Shown: positions 47,601 through 60,900 of the stretch, one piece after another
Position numbering within the stretch: position 1 is the first letter of the stretch
Layout of the letters: every line of letters begins with the position of its first letter
Assembly (NCBI GenBank): GCA_025331565.1
Contig: JAFREQ010000003.1
Location: forward strand, 13,323,001 to 13,387,000
Reading direction: 5' to 3'
DNA from: Holacanthus passer
Taxonomy: Eukaryota > Chordata > Actinopteri > Pomacanthidae
DNA: 64,000 nt
Program-made: the position numbers and the translations under genes
The notes under the pieces: generated by a model
Seen by the model: only the letters and a program-made list of their open reading frames with translations
The model's database searches: none
What the model was told of the DNA's origin: nothing

Positions 47601-48890
47601 AGCCACACAGCCAGTCGCCTCCCCACAGCCCACAAGTGTGCATATTTTATCACATTATCTATGGACGGCTCCAAAACGCCCTGCAGGGACAGTTAATATG
47701 TGCATGAAAAGTACCACAGTCATTCATTTTAATGACAACTTAAATCATCTTCTTTTATAGTCAGATTTCTTATTTTAGCCGCTGTTCTCTTCGTTTCTAA
47801 CATTCTGTTGAATTTTGTGAGTTTTTTTTTTGCATTGTCTCTGTCTCTACCAGTCCCACCTCTGCTGGATTAAAAAGAAAAAAAACCCAACAAGAATTCA
47901 TCACCGTCCTTGAAGCACTATATCAGATGAGACATTTCTATTCAACGGCGGCACTGTTGACTTCTTTAATGCAGGGCCACGTTCTGAATATGCGCGTCTG
48001 AATGAGTTACTAAAGCATGCGCAAGATTTGAAAAGAGTAGGTGCAGCTCAGAGGAGAAGACATGTAAATAACTAGTGAGGGACATTTCAATGAATTGCTG
48101 TAATTTCTTGATGCGCTCCAACATGGCGGAGTCACGCCATCAGGCAAGACATTTTGAGCAGAAAGACCCTTCAATCACCTCTTAAAAAAATCATGAGCTC
48201 AATCACTGCAGAGCATATTGTTAAAATCAAGCTACATTATATATACTGTGCACGAATTACTGAAATTGCACAGTTAAATGCGCACAAGGCCACATGAGCA
48301 CCTGTGTGCTGATTGCGTGTTTGTGTATTTCACTTTCCACTTGCCACTGGTGACCTCCAGTCATAACTTGAAGAATTTTAGCGCCTGCAGCGGAGGCCAG
48401 TCTGTCATCAGACACAAGTTCAAAGACAAAGCTAACGTGGGGATTAGTTTCAACGCCATATTGTGTGTAATGTCTGTACGTGATCGCCACACAGCCACAC
48501 TGGCTGTTAGCTTGGCCCAGAGCCAAATCATGAGTCACACTCAGGGCAGAGTAACATGTTGTCGAGGGCCCTCCAATTTGAAATACGGCCATCCAAAAAG
48601 ACTTTAACCTTTCCACTCATCAGTCAGCAGACCTGTGCACAAGTGTTGCCATCCTGCTTAAAATAACTCAACATCACAGATCCGCTTTTAAGGAAAACTA
48701 AAATCAAGGCAGCCGAAAGCCTCAAAGCAGGGACACAAAAAAAGGCAGAAGCGGGACGAAGCCGTTTCCGCATCAAACTCATCAAATATGGAAGAGTTTC
48801 CATAAAGTCCAAGACAAACTGCGAAGCAGGAGAAATTCACTTTTATTTACGAGTTGAAGGTTGATTATTCAATCCGAGGGGGGTTTTTCG

Positions 48891-48930
48891 AGATAAGATG
48901 CCGCGAGATTAGATAAGATGAGATAAGAAG
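48891..48930 (+). promoter_or_regulatory. cluster of three AGATAAG (GATA-factor) sites
   Basis: AGATAAGATG at 48891 and 48911 and AGATAAGAAG at 48921: three perfect WGATAR sites in the same orientation within 40 bases, spaced 20 and 10 bases, about one or two helical turns. It lies upstream of or within the first intron of tspan9. Function is inference. Confidence 0.4.
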
Positions 48931-51900
48931 AAATTATTTTGTTTACTCAGCCCCGAAATGTTGTGATGAAGTGTTTGAGCAGGGGGGGTGAGCGGCTCTC
49001 GTGGGTAAACTCTCACGTATGGGGGATTTCACGCAGGCAGCCGAACCTCCACCGCAGCCCCCCCCCCCCCCAAAAAAAACACGATTACAGAGAAACACGA
49101 CGAGATACAAATCCTTTACAAACACCCACCGCTACTGTATCTCCGGCAATCAGTTTCCCATTCCCTGCCTGCGTGTGAGGGAGGGTGAGATCAGCAGCAA
49201 CGTAAAATGGAAGTGAGTGAAAATATGGAAGCTCTATTGGCGAGTCTTTTCTTTGGATTATCAGCATAATCTAAAGTGAACCTCGGTGGATCACAGGGCT
49301 GCTGATCAGAACTATAACTACTGGATTTCTCATGCTCTCTCAACCTCCACCCCTCTCGCTCTCTGGTGTCAGGCGAGCGCTATTGGCATGCAGGGGGTCA
49401 CACTTAAGTGTGAGCTCACACATAGGAGCAGGGCAGCTAATCTTCAGATCAATTTACTGTTTATTCCCTCCTCTTTGTGCACGTGTCTGAATGTGTAAAA
49501 ACACCTTTCAGCACTTCCTGTTTCCGAGAATAGAGAGGTGTGTGTGACTATCAGAGCGTGTTTCATGCGTCTCTGCTGGCTTTTGTTAACCGTGTCCTCG
49601 TGGGAAACGTGGTGGCCCCTGGCTGATTTAAAGACCTGCCAAGTATGCATGTGGTTCAGGTCAGTGTCAAAGGGGGGCCAGGTCAGGTCCCCGGAAGGAA
49701 AATGACACAAGTAAGCAAAAAGCTGTCAGTGTTGTTTCCTGTCGAGCCTTCTTAGGCAGTGACACCCAGTTATTTAAATGCAAAGCGAGCGGGGAGGAGG
49801 AGAAGCTGCAGGCTGTAGGTTTTATGTGGGAGTTGACAGCTGACGGCTTCCTCATTTGTTGAAAGTCCCCTCAGAATAGCAGTTATAAATAAATACCTGG
49901 AGTACAGCCTGTGAGTTTGGAGGAGTCAGGAAAACTATGTTATTTTCTCCACACAACCAAAAAAAAAAAAGGTACGCCGAGTTCAAAGAGATGCTGACCT
50001 AAGTTATTATACCCAGCCTGGCAAAGAGGTTGGATACATTTGCTTCAGGAATGCAGCGTTCACACGGTGGGTTTCAGGGACGGGCTGAGTGGTGCTCTGC
50101 TGGGTCGTCCACCTTGATTTTCAAAAGGGGTTATTTTCAAAGATTTTCTAACATTAAATCTATCTCAGCCAAGGACACAACCGTATGGAAATGAAAAGAG
50201 ACATGAGCAGCGATCAAAGGAGGAGTGTTTTATTTGCCTTTTAGTCTGGTCGCTGGCATTTTCGTCGACACCTCTACGTTTGTGGAAATTACACAGAACA
50301 AAAAAAACAGATGCAGTCATTTTGATGTCATCTTGCATTAAAAAAAATGGCAACCTCAACATTTATTAAAAACATTACAAGGGATACATTTCGGCAGTGA
50401 CTGATAATTGCAGCAGATATTCTGAGGAGGCCGACAGACTAAACACACAGAAAACTAGAGGGAAGATTCTTAATAAAACTGGAACACATGAAGTAACTTG
50501 AAGCTGTCCTTAAATGTGCTTTTCAAAATCTAAGTAGAAGTTATGTATGAATATTAGTGAGGGTCAGATTTTGGAGGGAGGTTGACTTGAATCAAGTAGT
50601 TTATTATGTTTAAAACTTTCTGCCCTGATTACACTGAAAGCACAGTGATGAGGTGCTTATCACAAATAAATGCAAGTGACAGAATAAAAAAGGGGGCAGG
50701 TTAATAAAGTAGTTTTACCACGTTTCTTCCTTTGCTGTCAGGAGTTTTAGAAATTTTTCAAGGACAGTGTTGTTATGCTCTAAGTTCAAGAAGACATGCT
50801 ACTATTCAATGCTACCGAACAGACGCCTATTGACTGCCTTGCAGGTTGTCTTCCATTTTTCAGGGTGTCAGGTTGTAGTTCAGTCATGATTCGAGAGGCC
50901 AAACCTACATGTTCAGTTCTAATTAGGAAAATATACGGACGATCAAAGTCACATTTTTTGGCAGCTGTCTTGAATTGTCTTAAATTCTCAAGCGCAAAGA
51001 AAAGAAATTAACATCTGAAAATGGAGCCGTGTTGTGTTTTTCTGCCCGGTGTAGTTGGCCATTTGCCAGTGTTTCTGGGGAGGACCTGAAATGCCACTCA
51101 TCAAGTAGCGCATTAGGTCTACATGCCAGGTCAGTAAAACCACCCTCTGGCCCATATAATGCGGTAAGGTCAGCTGAAGTCCACCCAGCCGCTGAGCTGA
51201 TTGAGGTGGTTATATATAGATAGCACTGGCAGGCTAACTCATACAAGGGACCATGCTGGGGCTCTGTCACAAGGCCTGCGGTGATTTAGTGCAAGATCTT
51301 TATTCTAAAATCAGCCAATGGCGTAATGGAGCCACCCTTTTCCATGACACTAACCAGAACAATATTTCCCTCGAGGGTTAAAGAGATGAAGTGAATCAAT
51401 TCAAAATAAATTGAGGATGATGGGAAATTAACTGCGGGTGCACTAGAGGAGAGGACAGCGGAGAGTTTAAGAGGCAGATCTCAAATGCAGGGCAGCAGGG
51501 GCATGGTGGGGGGGGTCGGCCGTTTACCTCTGTGACTCAAAGGAAACATGCCTGTGGGATTCAGGATGCATGATCTGAATAGCCCAGTATTTTGGAAGAT
51601 GTTAATGTGAGCGGGGCTATGCAGCGTATGTGAGCAGAGGGTTTGCAGTGGAGACCATTATTTCAATGTCACAGGGAAAGTGAATATCTCACACACCAAG
51701 GCAGCAAGCTGACATTCTGGATCTGAACAAGTTCCTCTTCTTGCCAAGATGCATAAAAGTTAATGAAGTCTAAATGCATTTGTGGAACAGCGGCCCCTGT
51801 GGCCACAAGTGAGAATGACAAAAGTGACAGGACTGAAGCAAAGGTGCAGTTTATTTTTACTTTTTAGGAATTTCAACTGTGTGGACAGAACACAAGGGAA

Positions 51901-54900
51901 ATTTTTGATAGGATTGCATATGATTGCTTACAAAAGTCCATCCAGGTCAGCGTGAATTGAACCCTCTGTCCTCGTTGTACAACACTCACTTTTTTATTTA
52001 TTCATAGCACAGTCTTGATCTGCATAAAACCACACAGATGTGCACCATAAGCAAAATGTGTTCAAGGTGCCAAATCGAGCCGTGGTTGCAGAAGAAGAAA
52101 GTAGGTTTTTCTGAAGACACGTGATCCTTAAATCAAGACATGTGAAGAGAAATCTGCAGTTTTTAATTACTTTTTTCTTTCCTGATGTGGAAAAAAATGG
52201 ACTTCATAGTCACCAAATGACACAAGATGAGTGGAGACACTATAGTATAAAAGACTAGATGTTTTTACATTTTGATAGAAAATGCATTTTTCAGCATAGA
52301 CGAAAGTGAGTGCTGGGTATATTTTTTTTACTGCACTTAAGTCCCATCTCATTCCTTTTTTGCCACTTTGCATCATGAGAGGATCCTTTGTTTCTTTCTG
52401 ATTGATGGGCTTCCTCGTAATAAAAATGGAAAGACAAGCTTGATCTTCAGGCTCTGGACACACACTCAGCGCTTGTGAGTGAGGGCGGAAAAGAAATTCC
52501 AATCATGCATGATTCGTGGAAATGAAAATGAAACAGAGGGAAACAGCAGCGCATAACCAATGAAAGACTTTAGACCGGGTGTGTTTTGTTTTTGTGCCAT
52601 CCAAATGAAGCAAAAATAAGCCGAGGATGAGGGGACACCGTCCAACTCTAACGTTAATTATTAAATTCATTACATCACATGCCACAACAGGCACAAACAC
52701 ACACTTCCTTTGTTAAGTGTGTATAATGCATGTGTGTGTCATGTATACTGTACACAAGGACTGGCAGAGCAACAGAGGGGGTGGAGCAGAGGTGTATCTC
52801 TCTAAATGTCAGGGATGATTCATTAATTGGAGCTACATCTGTCATCCATGCTGCTCATAGTTAGCTTAGTAAACAGACTTTCAGCTCTAATCCCTGTTAG
52901 CCGAGCACAAGTAGGGATTGAGGAAATGAAGACCTTGGTGGCAGCAGGCCAAAAGATTAAATGTGACTTTGGAGTTAAGACAGACTTACTGAATGGACTT
53001 CTTAGAGTTTAATGACACTGATTGCCACTAAATAAAAGCAAAAAGTTTACCTTAGATGAGTGTTTCCTTACTTGGATTTGGTATAATTGGGCAGGCTACT
53101 TGTAGAAAAGGTAAAAAAAGAGTTGGCCTTAACCTGTTTCATTCCTTTTATCTGAGGCTTGGAGCAGACTGGTCAGTATGCAGGCCTCGTGTCCACACGC
53201 TCCCCGGATAAGTCCTTAACTGTGACTGCTGGACTGGAGGGCAGATGAGGGCATTACTGTACATGACCAAGCAGTTGAAAACCTTCCCCCCGAATATCTG
53301 CTCTTATGTGTCAGTCGACTGGGAGGGCGAAAGGAAGCCTTTCATGTTGCGAAGGCTTCACACGTGGCAGATGGCCTCTAGTCAGGATGAATAAAAATGA
53401 GAAAGAGAGCGAAGTTTCGGCGAGGAGGTAAAAAGCTCGGTGAATTTGTTTTTTACAAGAAAAAGCCCGTCTGCCGTTTGTTTGAAGGCCAGAGAGCACT
53501 ATTTTTTTCTGTTGGTTTCTGACCATCACAAAATTTCCTGACACTAGACAATTAATTTCTTAGCAAAGCTTCGATCTAAACACAATTTTCCCATGATCAA
53601 AATAGGATAAACGAAACAACCTTTTTTCCCTTGGTATTTGGTGCCTTTCCAAAATTCAAAATGTCACAGGTATGGACGGACAGCCTGGTGCGATGAAAGC
53701 TCTTTCATGTTATCTTTTTCACCCAAACACCAAATCAGCTCTGCGTCTCTCCGCAGAAACATTCAGACAAGTTTAATGCTCGGCGTTAAAGAGCAAAAAC
53801 CATGAGCTACACAGCAAACAAGCGTATTTGCTTTTGCAGAACTGAATAAAAACCAGAGGCATTTCTGTCTGTCTGTCCTTCGATTTTCTCGCCAACCCTT
53901 CATCTGATCGACTTTACACATTGCTGAGGACACAAGGAAGTTTAGTATTGAGTGTGAGCTCTTGAGATCATCGGGATAGATTTTTTAGTGTGTTATTATC
54001 ACCACAAGTGCACACTGAGAAGTGTGTTGAGAGGGGATTTCTATTAACTGTTACACCACTGAATGGCATGCTGGGTAGAGCTTGGAGATGTTACATTGAA
54101 GCAAAACCTTGTGCGTCTGTCATTTTGTATCTGTAAAGTCCAACATTTTAGGCATCAGAGACGTAACTAAACACCAAGTATAATGAGTAACTATGTGATG
54201 GCAGTTGTTTGATGAGGCCGAACAGGCATGTTTTGAATGGTCACTGCACTACTCTTAGAAAAGTCACAGTGAGAATGATATTATTAAAAAATTAGGAAGA
54301 AAAGCCGATTTTCTGCTGCACTTTGCTCCTGTCCTCAGTAAAAACATAAAAAACTGGAGCTGAAAGACAGCAGAGGAAACGACTGATTTGACCTCTTTGC
54401 TAAATGAAGAAATAATGTTTAATTAAGTTCGGTGGTTCCACACTATTTTCCCTGACAGTCTCGCCCTGCTTTCCTCTCTCCCAAGTCACAGGATGGCTCC
54501 TCCGAAGGCAATAATCACTTCATTTTGCGGCGCCCTCCATTATGATCCTCCTTGAAAGGTTAAGCTGCATCCCCGGTGTCACCTCATGAGAGAGCCGGCG
54601 TAATGACGGAGCAGGCCTTTCCAATTATCTGATCGTTTCCGGGCTCTCCGCGCGGCCAATCCCATGTAATCTAGCATGAACTCGACACGGCAGAAAAAGC
54701 TTTTAAAACAGCACCCCGCTGACTGAGAGGAAAATAGAAAGGCATGGAGACAATAAAAACATCAGAGAGAGTGTTGAAATAAAATTGTGAGAATATCAGA
54801 TGGAGATCAGTCAAGCATTCCTATGTCTGCATGTCCCTGAGCTGTAGCATGATGTCAGAATGAATTCTCATTAAACCAGATCAATGTGGGATGTTTGTGT

Positions 54901-57900
54901 TTGGGTGTTTGATTTTTCACCAAGAACGCAACAAGACAAAAAATGCAAAGCAAACGACCTTCTAAGCTTTTTTATGGGGAGAAAATTCAGGTGTCGTCTC
55001 TGTTTCTATCATTAAAGCACAGGTGGTTAAAAGAACTATTTGCTTTATCCTTGTTACACGAGCGACGACTTAAACGTTTGCTAACACAATAATAACATAT
55101 TTAAAAGAAACATGAAATTATCAACATCTGCAGCGTGACAGATGTTGCTGAATTATTCAAAGCGCGCACGTCACACTTTGGCAATGCCGGCGCTCACTTT
55201 AAAGCAGTTTAATTTAATTGCTTCAAAGTGAACAATGTAACATTAAGATTAATTAGGGCAGTATTATTTCTGTGTTGTGTTTAAAAAAAATCAAAACATA
55301 ATAAATTTAGCGCGCCGGACTCGAACGCGCCGCGGAGCAACAAATGTCTGAAGGAAATAAAGAGCAGATCTGCATGCAGGGCACACAGCGACTTTGTTCT
55401 TATTCCTGCTGTGCCGCTGACCCCGATGAATGCAGCGATGTTTTGTCAGAGCGTGCAGAATTTAACCTCCTGACACGTGCTCTCTTCAGCTCCATTAAAA
55501 CAAAGATTTCCTGAGGCTCTATCACAGAGTTGCTCTGGCAAAAAAAGCATGTTAACCCTACAGTCTCTTTCAGCAAAGACAGTGATACAGAGAGAGGGAC
55601 GATGAATAGAGGCTGAAAAATGGCTGTTTTAAAAAAAAATGCCATCTATTTAACTGCAGCCCATTTCCATTTCTGGAGACTCTGGATAAAAGTCAGGAAA
55701 ACTCATTTCCAAATGTGCGCATTCCCGATGAAACCGGTTCCATCTGTGGGAAAAAAAAAGAGCTATAAAAACGCCAAAATCTCCATCACAAGAAAGAGGC
55801 TTCAAAATTGGATTTGTGTGGTGCAAGTGCTGAGGGCAGAGGACAGAGATTACACTGCGAGAAGTACTTAACATGTGCAATTACTGTGGAACCTGAGCAC
55901 TATTGTGGTGTTTTCAGTGTGTGTGTGTGAGGATGATGAAGCTTAATGCGGCTTCTTGGGCAGAACCGGGCAGGAAGTCACTGCTTGTGGAAATTCCTGC
56001 TCGGAGAAGATAATTCTGTGTGTGTGCACGCCGTCCAGGTGTGGGAGAGTGCACCTGAGGACACGGCCAGTCAATCATCGGTCATTTCATAAAGGTACCA
56101 GTAGAAAGTGTAAACAATATACAGCTTAGAAAAAAGACTTTGAACAATGAAAGCTGCTTAGAAGTTGAAATTTCTTTGTGTGCGAATGCTCAAAAAATGT
56201 TCAAGAAAGAATTTCTAAAACAGGTTTACAATACATGAAAATGAAGCACAGACGGCGATGAGGGAGGGACTTTAATTACATGATATAGATGTGGAGGATT
56301 AATTCTGCAGCGCTGGACCTCGAGTGAGCCGTGCTATTTGCTTTGAAAGCAGAATTAGCACCATTGTCAGACGCGGGGTCTTGTATCCTTTAATTGGGCG
56401 GACACTAACAATGTGACAGCTGATCTGAATTAAGGAACAGACTCTCATTACCCTTTGGAAATGGGTTAATTGCCCTGGCCTTTGCTACAGTGTCAAACGC
56501 TGTGAGTGTGTATTCTGCGACTGATAACTATGCAACCAGAGCTGGTCGGAAATAGGCCTTCGAAAAAGCGATTAGTGTGTTAAATTATGCACATGACCTT
56601 AAGGAAATGCAGCTGACAGTCAAAATAGTGATCCTGAGCCAGTGCTTGTTGGAGGTGGGGTTCCTGCCCTGAAGTCGGACAGGCAGCCCCTTTGCGCTGC
56701 AGGTTAACCGGTGGATGTCAGGCGGCCGAGGGCAGGTTCTCCCAACGTGACGCCGGATCTATTAGGAGAGACGGGAGCCCTCATGATTGACGAGTTGCTC
56801 CACTTCATCCATCAGGCCTGGCACACAGAGGCCTGACACTGCCATATCCCTCCCATGTGGCCTGGACTGCTACAACCCTGAGCTATATTTGCTAGCTGAC
56901 ATTAATGCCTCCCTCATCCCCCCCCCCACTCTCTAAGCCTCCCTCCTCCCCCTCCCCTCTCTCTCTCCCTTCTTCCATGACACTGCAAATCTATGGTCAC
57001 CCTATCCCGCGCTACTTCATTACAGCGGCTTCTACGTTACAGCATCTGATGACTTCCCAAATTCTTGGAAGTAAGATCAATTTAATGCGTAACAAGCCAC
57101 AGTTCTCCAGGTGGTTCGCACATCATGCACACGCAGCACATTTGCAAGAGACACACACGCAAAAGACATATTTATTAAAGAGGCGAGGAGCTGGAGCCGG
57201 CGATTTAATTCTTGAGTGTACGCCATCATTTGATTCCCTGTCATGAACTAATTACAAGTACAAAGCTGACATTATGCAGGGGATATAAACAGTCAAGCAT
57301 TTTATTCACTTTCTTTTCAAACCTTCTATTATTTGTGGCACTCTTTAATGAGAGATACTGTAATTTTTTTATTTTTTTTAATCTAAAGTTAATTAACTCG
57401 AACACAGAAATAAGGCAGCCACTGGGATTTTGAGTGGGGTATTAATGAAAAACTGAAAACAGAGACCGACGAATGCAGAGGGGAGAGATAACCATAATGT
57501 TGGAGTCATGGATAAGAGCTGTCTGGCCTGTTTACTTCCCCCCGTCCCGTCTCCGTCTTCATTAGACTGTACTTGGCTGTTGATCCATGCTGTAATTTTA
57601 ATTAAAACCCACAAGTAAGCAAGGCAGAGAGCAGCACGGCTGTTGAAAGACTACCCCCCCACCCCCTCCTATTTTTTTTTAAGATTGGGGAGTCTAGAGA
57701 GGCAAAAGAGCCTCTTCACAGACGAGAGTCATGAATAATGGGAGAAAGGAAAAAAAAAAAAAAGCCCTAATGCTGCTCTACATTCAGGTCGGGACTGCAA
57801 AAGCTGCGGTGCGCACAGCTCACCTTGAACCTGCAATTAAAAAAATCACAAGGGCTAAGGCAACTGTGTTCAAGCAGCTATGAGAAGCTCAGTCAGACCC

Positions 57901-60900
57901 ACGCTGGCAATTCGTAGATTACACCAAAACCGCGAATGCAGACATGGCTGCAGAGTGCGCTGTGTTATGAACTGGTCTGAGCAGGGAGCAGGGAGGTCTT
58001 AAGTGATGTTTTATGGATTGACATTAAGAATCAGACAGCTGTAAAAGAAAAAAAAAAAAAAACCCATCTCAGGCACGCTCACACTTCCCATATTTAGTGA
58101 AAGCTCCTTCTAAGTGCAGTGTGAGGGACGCTCAGTCAAGCAACAGGAAAAAGGTCCACTCCGGGGACCCTTGCATAATTCCCGTGCATAATTTCCCTGT
58201 TAAAATCCTCCTGCATCATCTTAATGTAGTGTAATTAATGAGGACAACTTTGCCCTGGCTAATTGAAAATCTGCAGAGTCAGTCTCCCGATGGAAGCAGA
58301 GAAAGAGAGAGAGAGAAAGAGGGCTCTTAACGTATCTGTATCCTTAAACGAACTCAGCTAAAAAGCCCCTGCAGTGTATACAGAAAGCTCCTTCTGTATT
58401 CGTCACCACCTGAACAATATATTCTCTTAGGGTTTTTCCAAATCCAATTTGAGATGGCATCTCCCGCCTCGGGCCGGGTGTTTGGGTCGTAGCTCGCACA
58501 CTGACTGCTTAGAGAAAAGGAGGAGCAATTATGATTTGGTGAGGCGAGATGAAGGGCTGGATAAAAATAAAGACTCTTAGTTTAGAGACACCACAGGGGA
58601 TAAATTAAACCTTGTGACTTCTGTCAGGAAAACTCCTCAGATGGCCACGTCGGTTTCTCTGTTCTAATCTTACACAGTCGCCTACACATGGCTGTCGGTG
58701 GGTTCCCTTTATTCCAATTCATCTTCCCAACAGACAGTTCAGACAGCAATTTGGGTGATGAATAATGAAAAACTGTCAATATTTCTTGAGAGACAGGTGA
58801 AACAAATAGGCCATGAAAAAAATCTGCTCCTCCATTTCAATGAGTAAACGTGCTCTAATTCATTTTTTTTACTTCACATTTCTGCACCACAAGGCCTTCA
58901 AACCTATTCACCATGTGTTCAAACTGAAGCGTTTTGCCTTTAACATGCTGTGACACCGATGCTGACAAACGCATCAAGCGATCAAATAACGAATTCAGCC
59001 CACAGACGCGCACATGCCCAAACAAGCGATCCCACCCTGAAAATTTAGAAAACGCAATAAAAGGAAAATCACATTCAGCGTGACGAGAATATTGAAATGC
59101 ATTGCCGCTATCACACTGTCCATTAGTCGCAGGCCCCCGTCATTTCCTCTTGACTTATATAGTCATTACAGGAGTGAAACACTCCATTTGGCATTGTTGT
59201 GCACACTTAATTTTCCCGTTGATTGAGCCTGCCTATTAGTGCTTTCCAACCTCAGTACTGCACACCAGGGACAGAAGGATTTCTGAGGAAAGCGCACAAA
59301 AAAAAAAATAAGATTGCGCGCCAGAGCCAGCCAAGCCTCTGGGTCTGGGCACACACTTCAGCTCGCAGTTAATTAACAGTATGTTTGAAATGATTTTTGG
59401 TTAGTATTTTCGGCCTCTTTGCGGGAAGAAAACTTTACGGTTATGAATAAAACATGCGGTGTACCTTATCATGATTACACGAGGACCGACTGGGGCCGAG
59501 CGGCTCTGCAGCGCGCGGCTCTCATTTCATTTCTCGGCGCTGCAGATGCAGGTTGGGATTCAGAGAGAGTCCGCCTGTCTGCCTGGACTAGCGCCGAACA
59601 GACAGTGTGGTCTGATGAAGAATCACCTGCTGCTACCTAACAGTCCCTCCAATCCCGGGATCCACCACACTCAGCTCTTAGGTGCCGGTGAGTGATAAGG
59701 CACTGGAGGCAATAACCGCTTTCTGCTACATCTCCTCTCTCTGCTGCTATTAGACAAGCTGGACTCCAAAACAAGACAAAATTACATCTAAATTGGCATC
59801 TTTGGGCTGTTTTCTGCTGCACAGTCTCACAGTGTTCCTCTCGTATCTCTTTATCATGCCAGGCTGAGAGGCGCTGTGATTTAGATTCGGAGTTACGAGG
59901 TTGAAAGAAAGACGGAAAGAAGGGAGAACATTTTCTCAACATACAAATAATTAGAAGTAAGATGTGGAGGTGCAGGGTGCAAGCTCTCCTCATCATTACT
60001 GCGGTGGGCTTTCTTTTGTTATAATGAGATCCCCCGTAATCAGTACCAGATCAGCTCCTCTGGGACACAACAATGAGAATTAAATGGTCGGACTAGCCGC
60101 GGTGGATGAAAATGGAAATTGCGGCTGACAAAATCAACAGGCGGTCAGCACTCCCTTTGCGCATTTGTTAGACCTGATTAAAACTAAAACACACAAGTCT
60201 AGTGCTACTTATCTGTACATCAGACATCAAATCCTTGTTCGGCTCTCTCGCCATTACTGTCAAGTAGGCATTTATAAAAAAAACACACACGCTCCAGACG
60301 ATGCTGTGCATATAAAAGAATCTGTGTCAACATGTCAAGACCCCATTCTTCTCTGTGGCATCCTGATCACAGCTGTACAGTTGTGGATAATTGGGTTGTA
60401 ATTAGACGGGAACACACCATAGGAGGTCGTGTAGTGCTGAAGTTGGCGTATCTCAGCTGGAAACACTGTAGCTGTTCTGCATGATTGCCCATCAAGGATA
60501 GTCACACTAAGCACACCGCAAACATACAGAGACGTATGCATGCATGCGCGCACACACATAAATAGATCCTTCTGTTCGTGGGCTGCTGGAGGAACTCGCT
60601 TTGACACATCACTGCATTTGGTTTCCACATCCTGCCCTCGGGGAGATGGCGCCTCGCCAAGCTGCTCGCCTCTGAAATATTAAGGCTAGAACCCGTTGTA
60701 TGTTGCTAATTTGAGAAAGTGCTGAAAACGGACAGAAAATGGAAGGTAAGAATTATGTTCCCGCATTTTGTTCATACTCAGAGGTCCTCCCCTTTCATCC
60801 GTGCGCAGAAATGATAACATACATCATTACTGGGAGCAAAGGAAATAAACAAAAACCGCCCGATCATCATACACACTCTGATTATTCTGCCTTATCAGGA

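Larger units (their letters stand above)
36721..48880. other. tspan9 first coding intron or upstream DNA, left part
   Basis: 12 kb without a recognisable exon, RNA gene or large transposon. I searched the minus strand for the expected first coding exon (codons like MARGCLCCLKYMMF) without success. Simple repeats are an ACC/ACT trinucleotide tract (about 39010-39037), TG repeat (40692-40723), CT tract (42971-42993) and A run (44667-44688). All open frames are short and without family features. Confidence 0.55.

Noticed and set aside
55312..55336. tRNA B-box-like sequence (GGACTCGAACGCG)
   Set aside because: No A box at the right distance on the minus strand and no acceptor stem; chance match.
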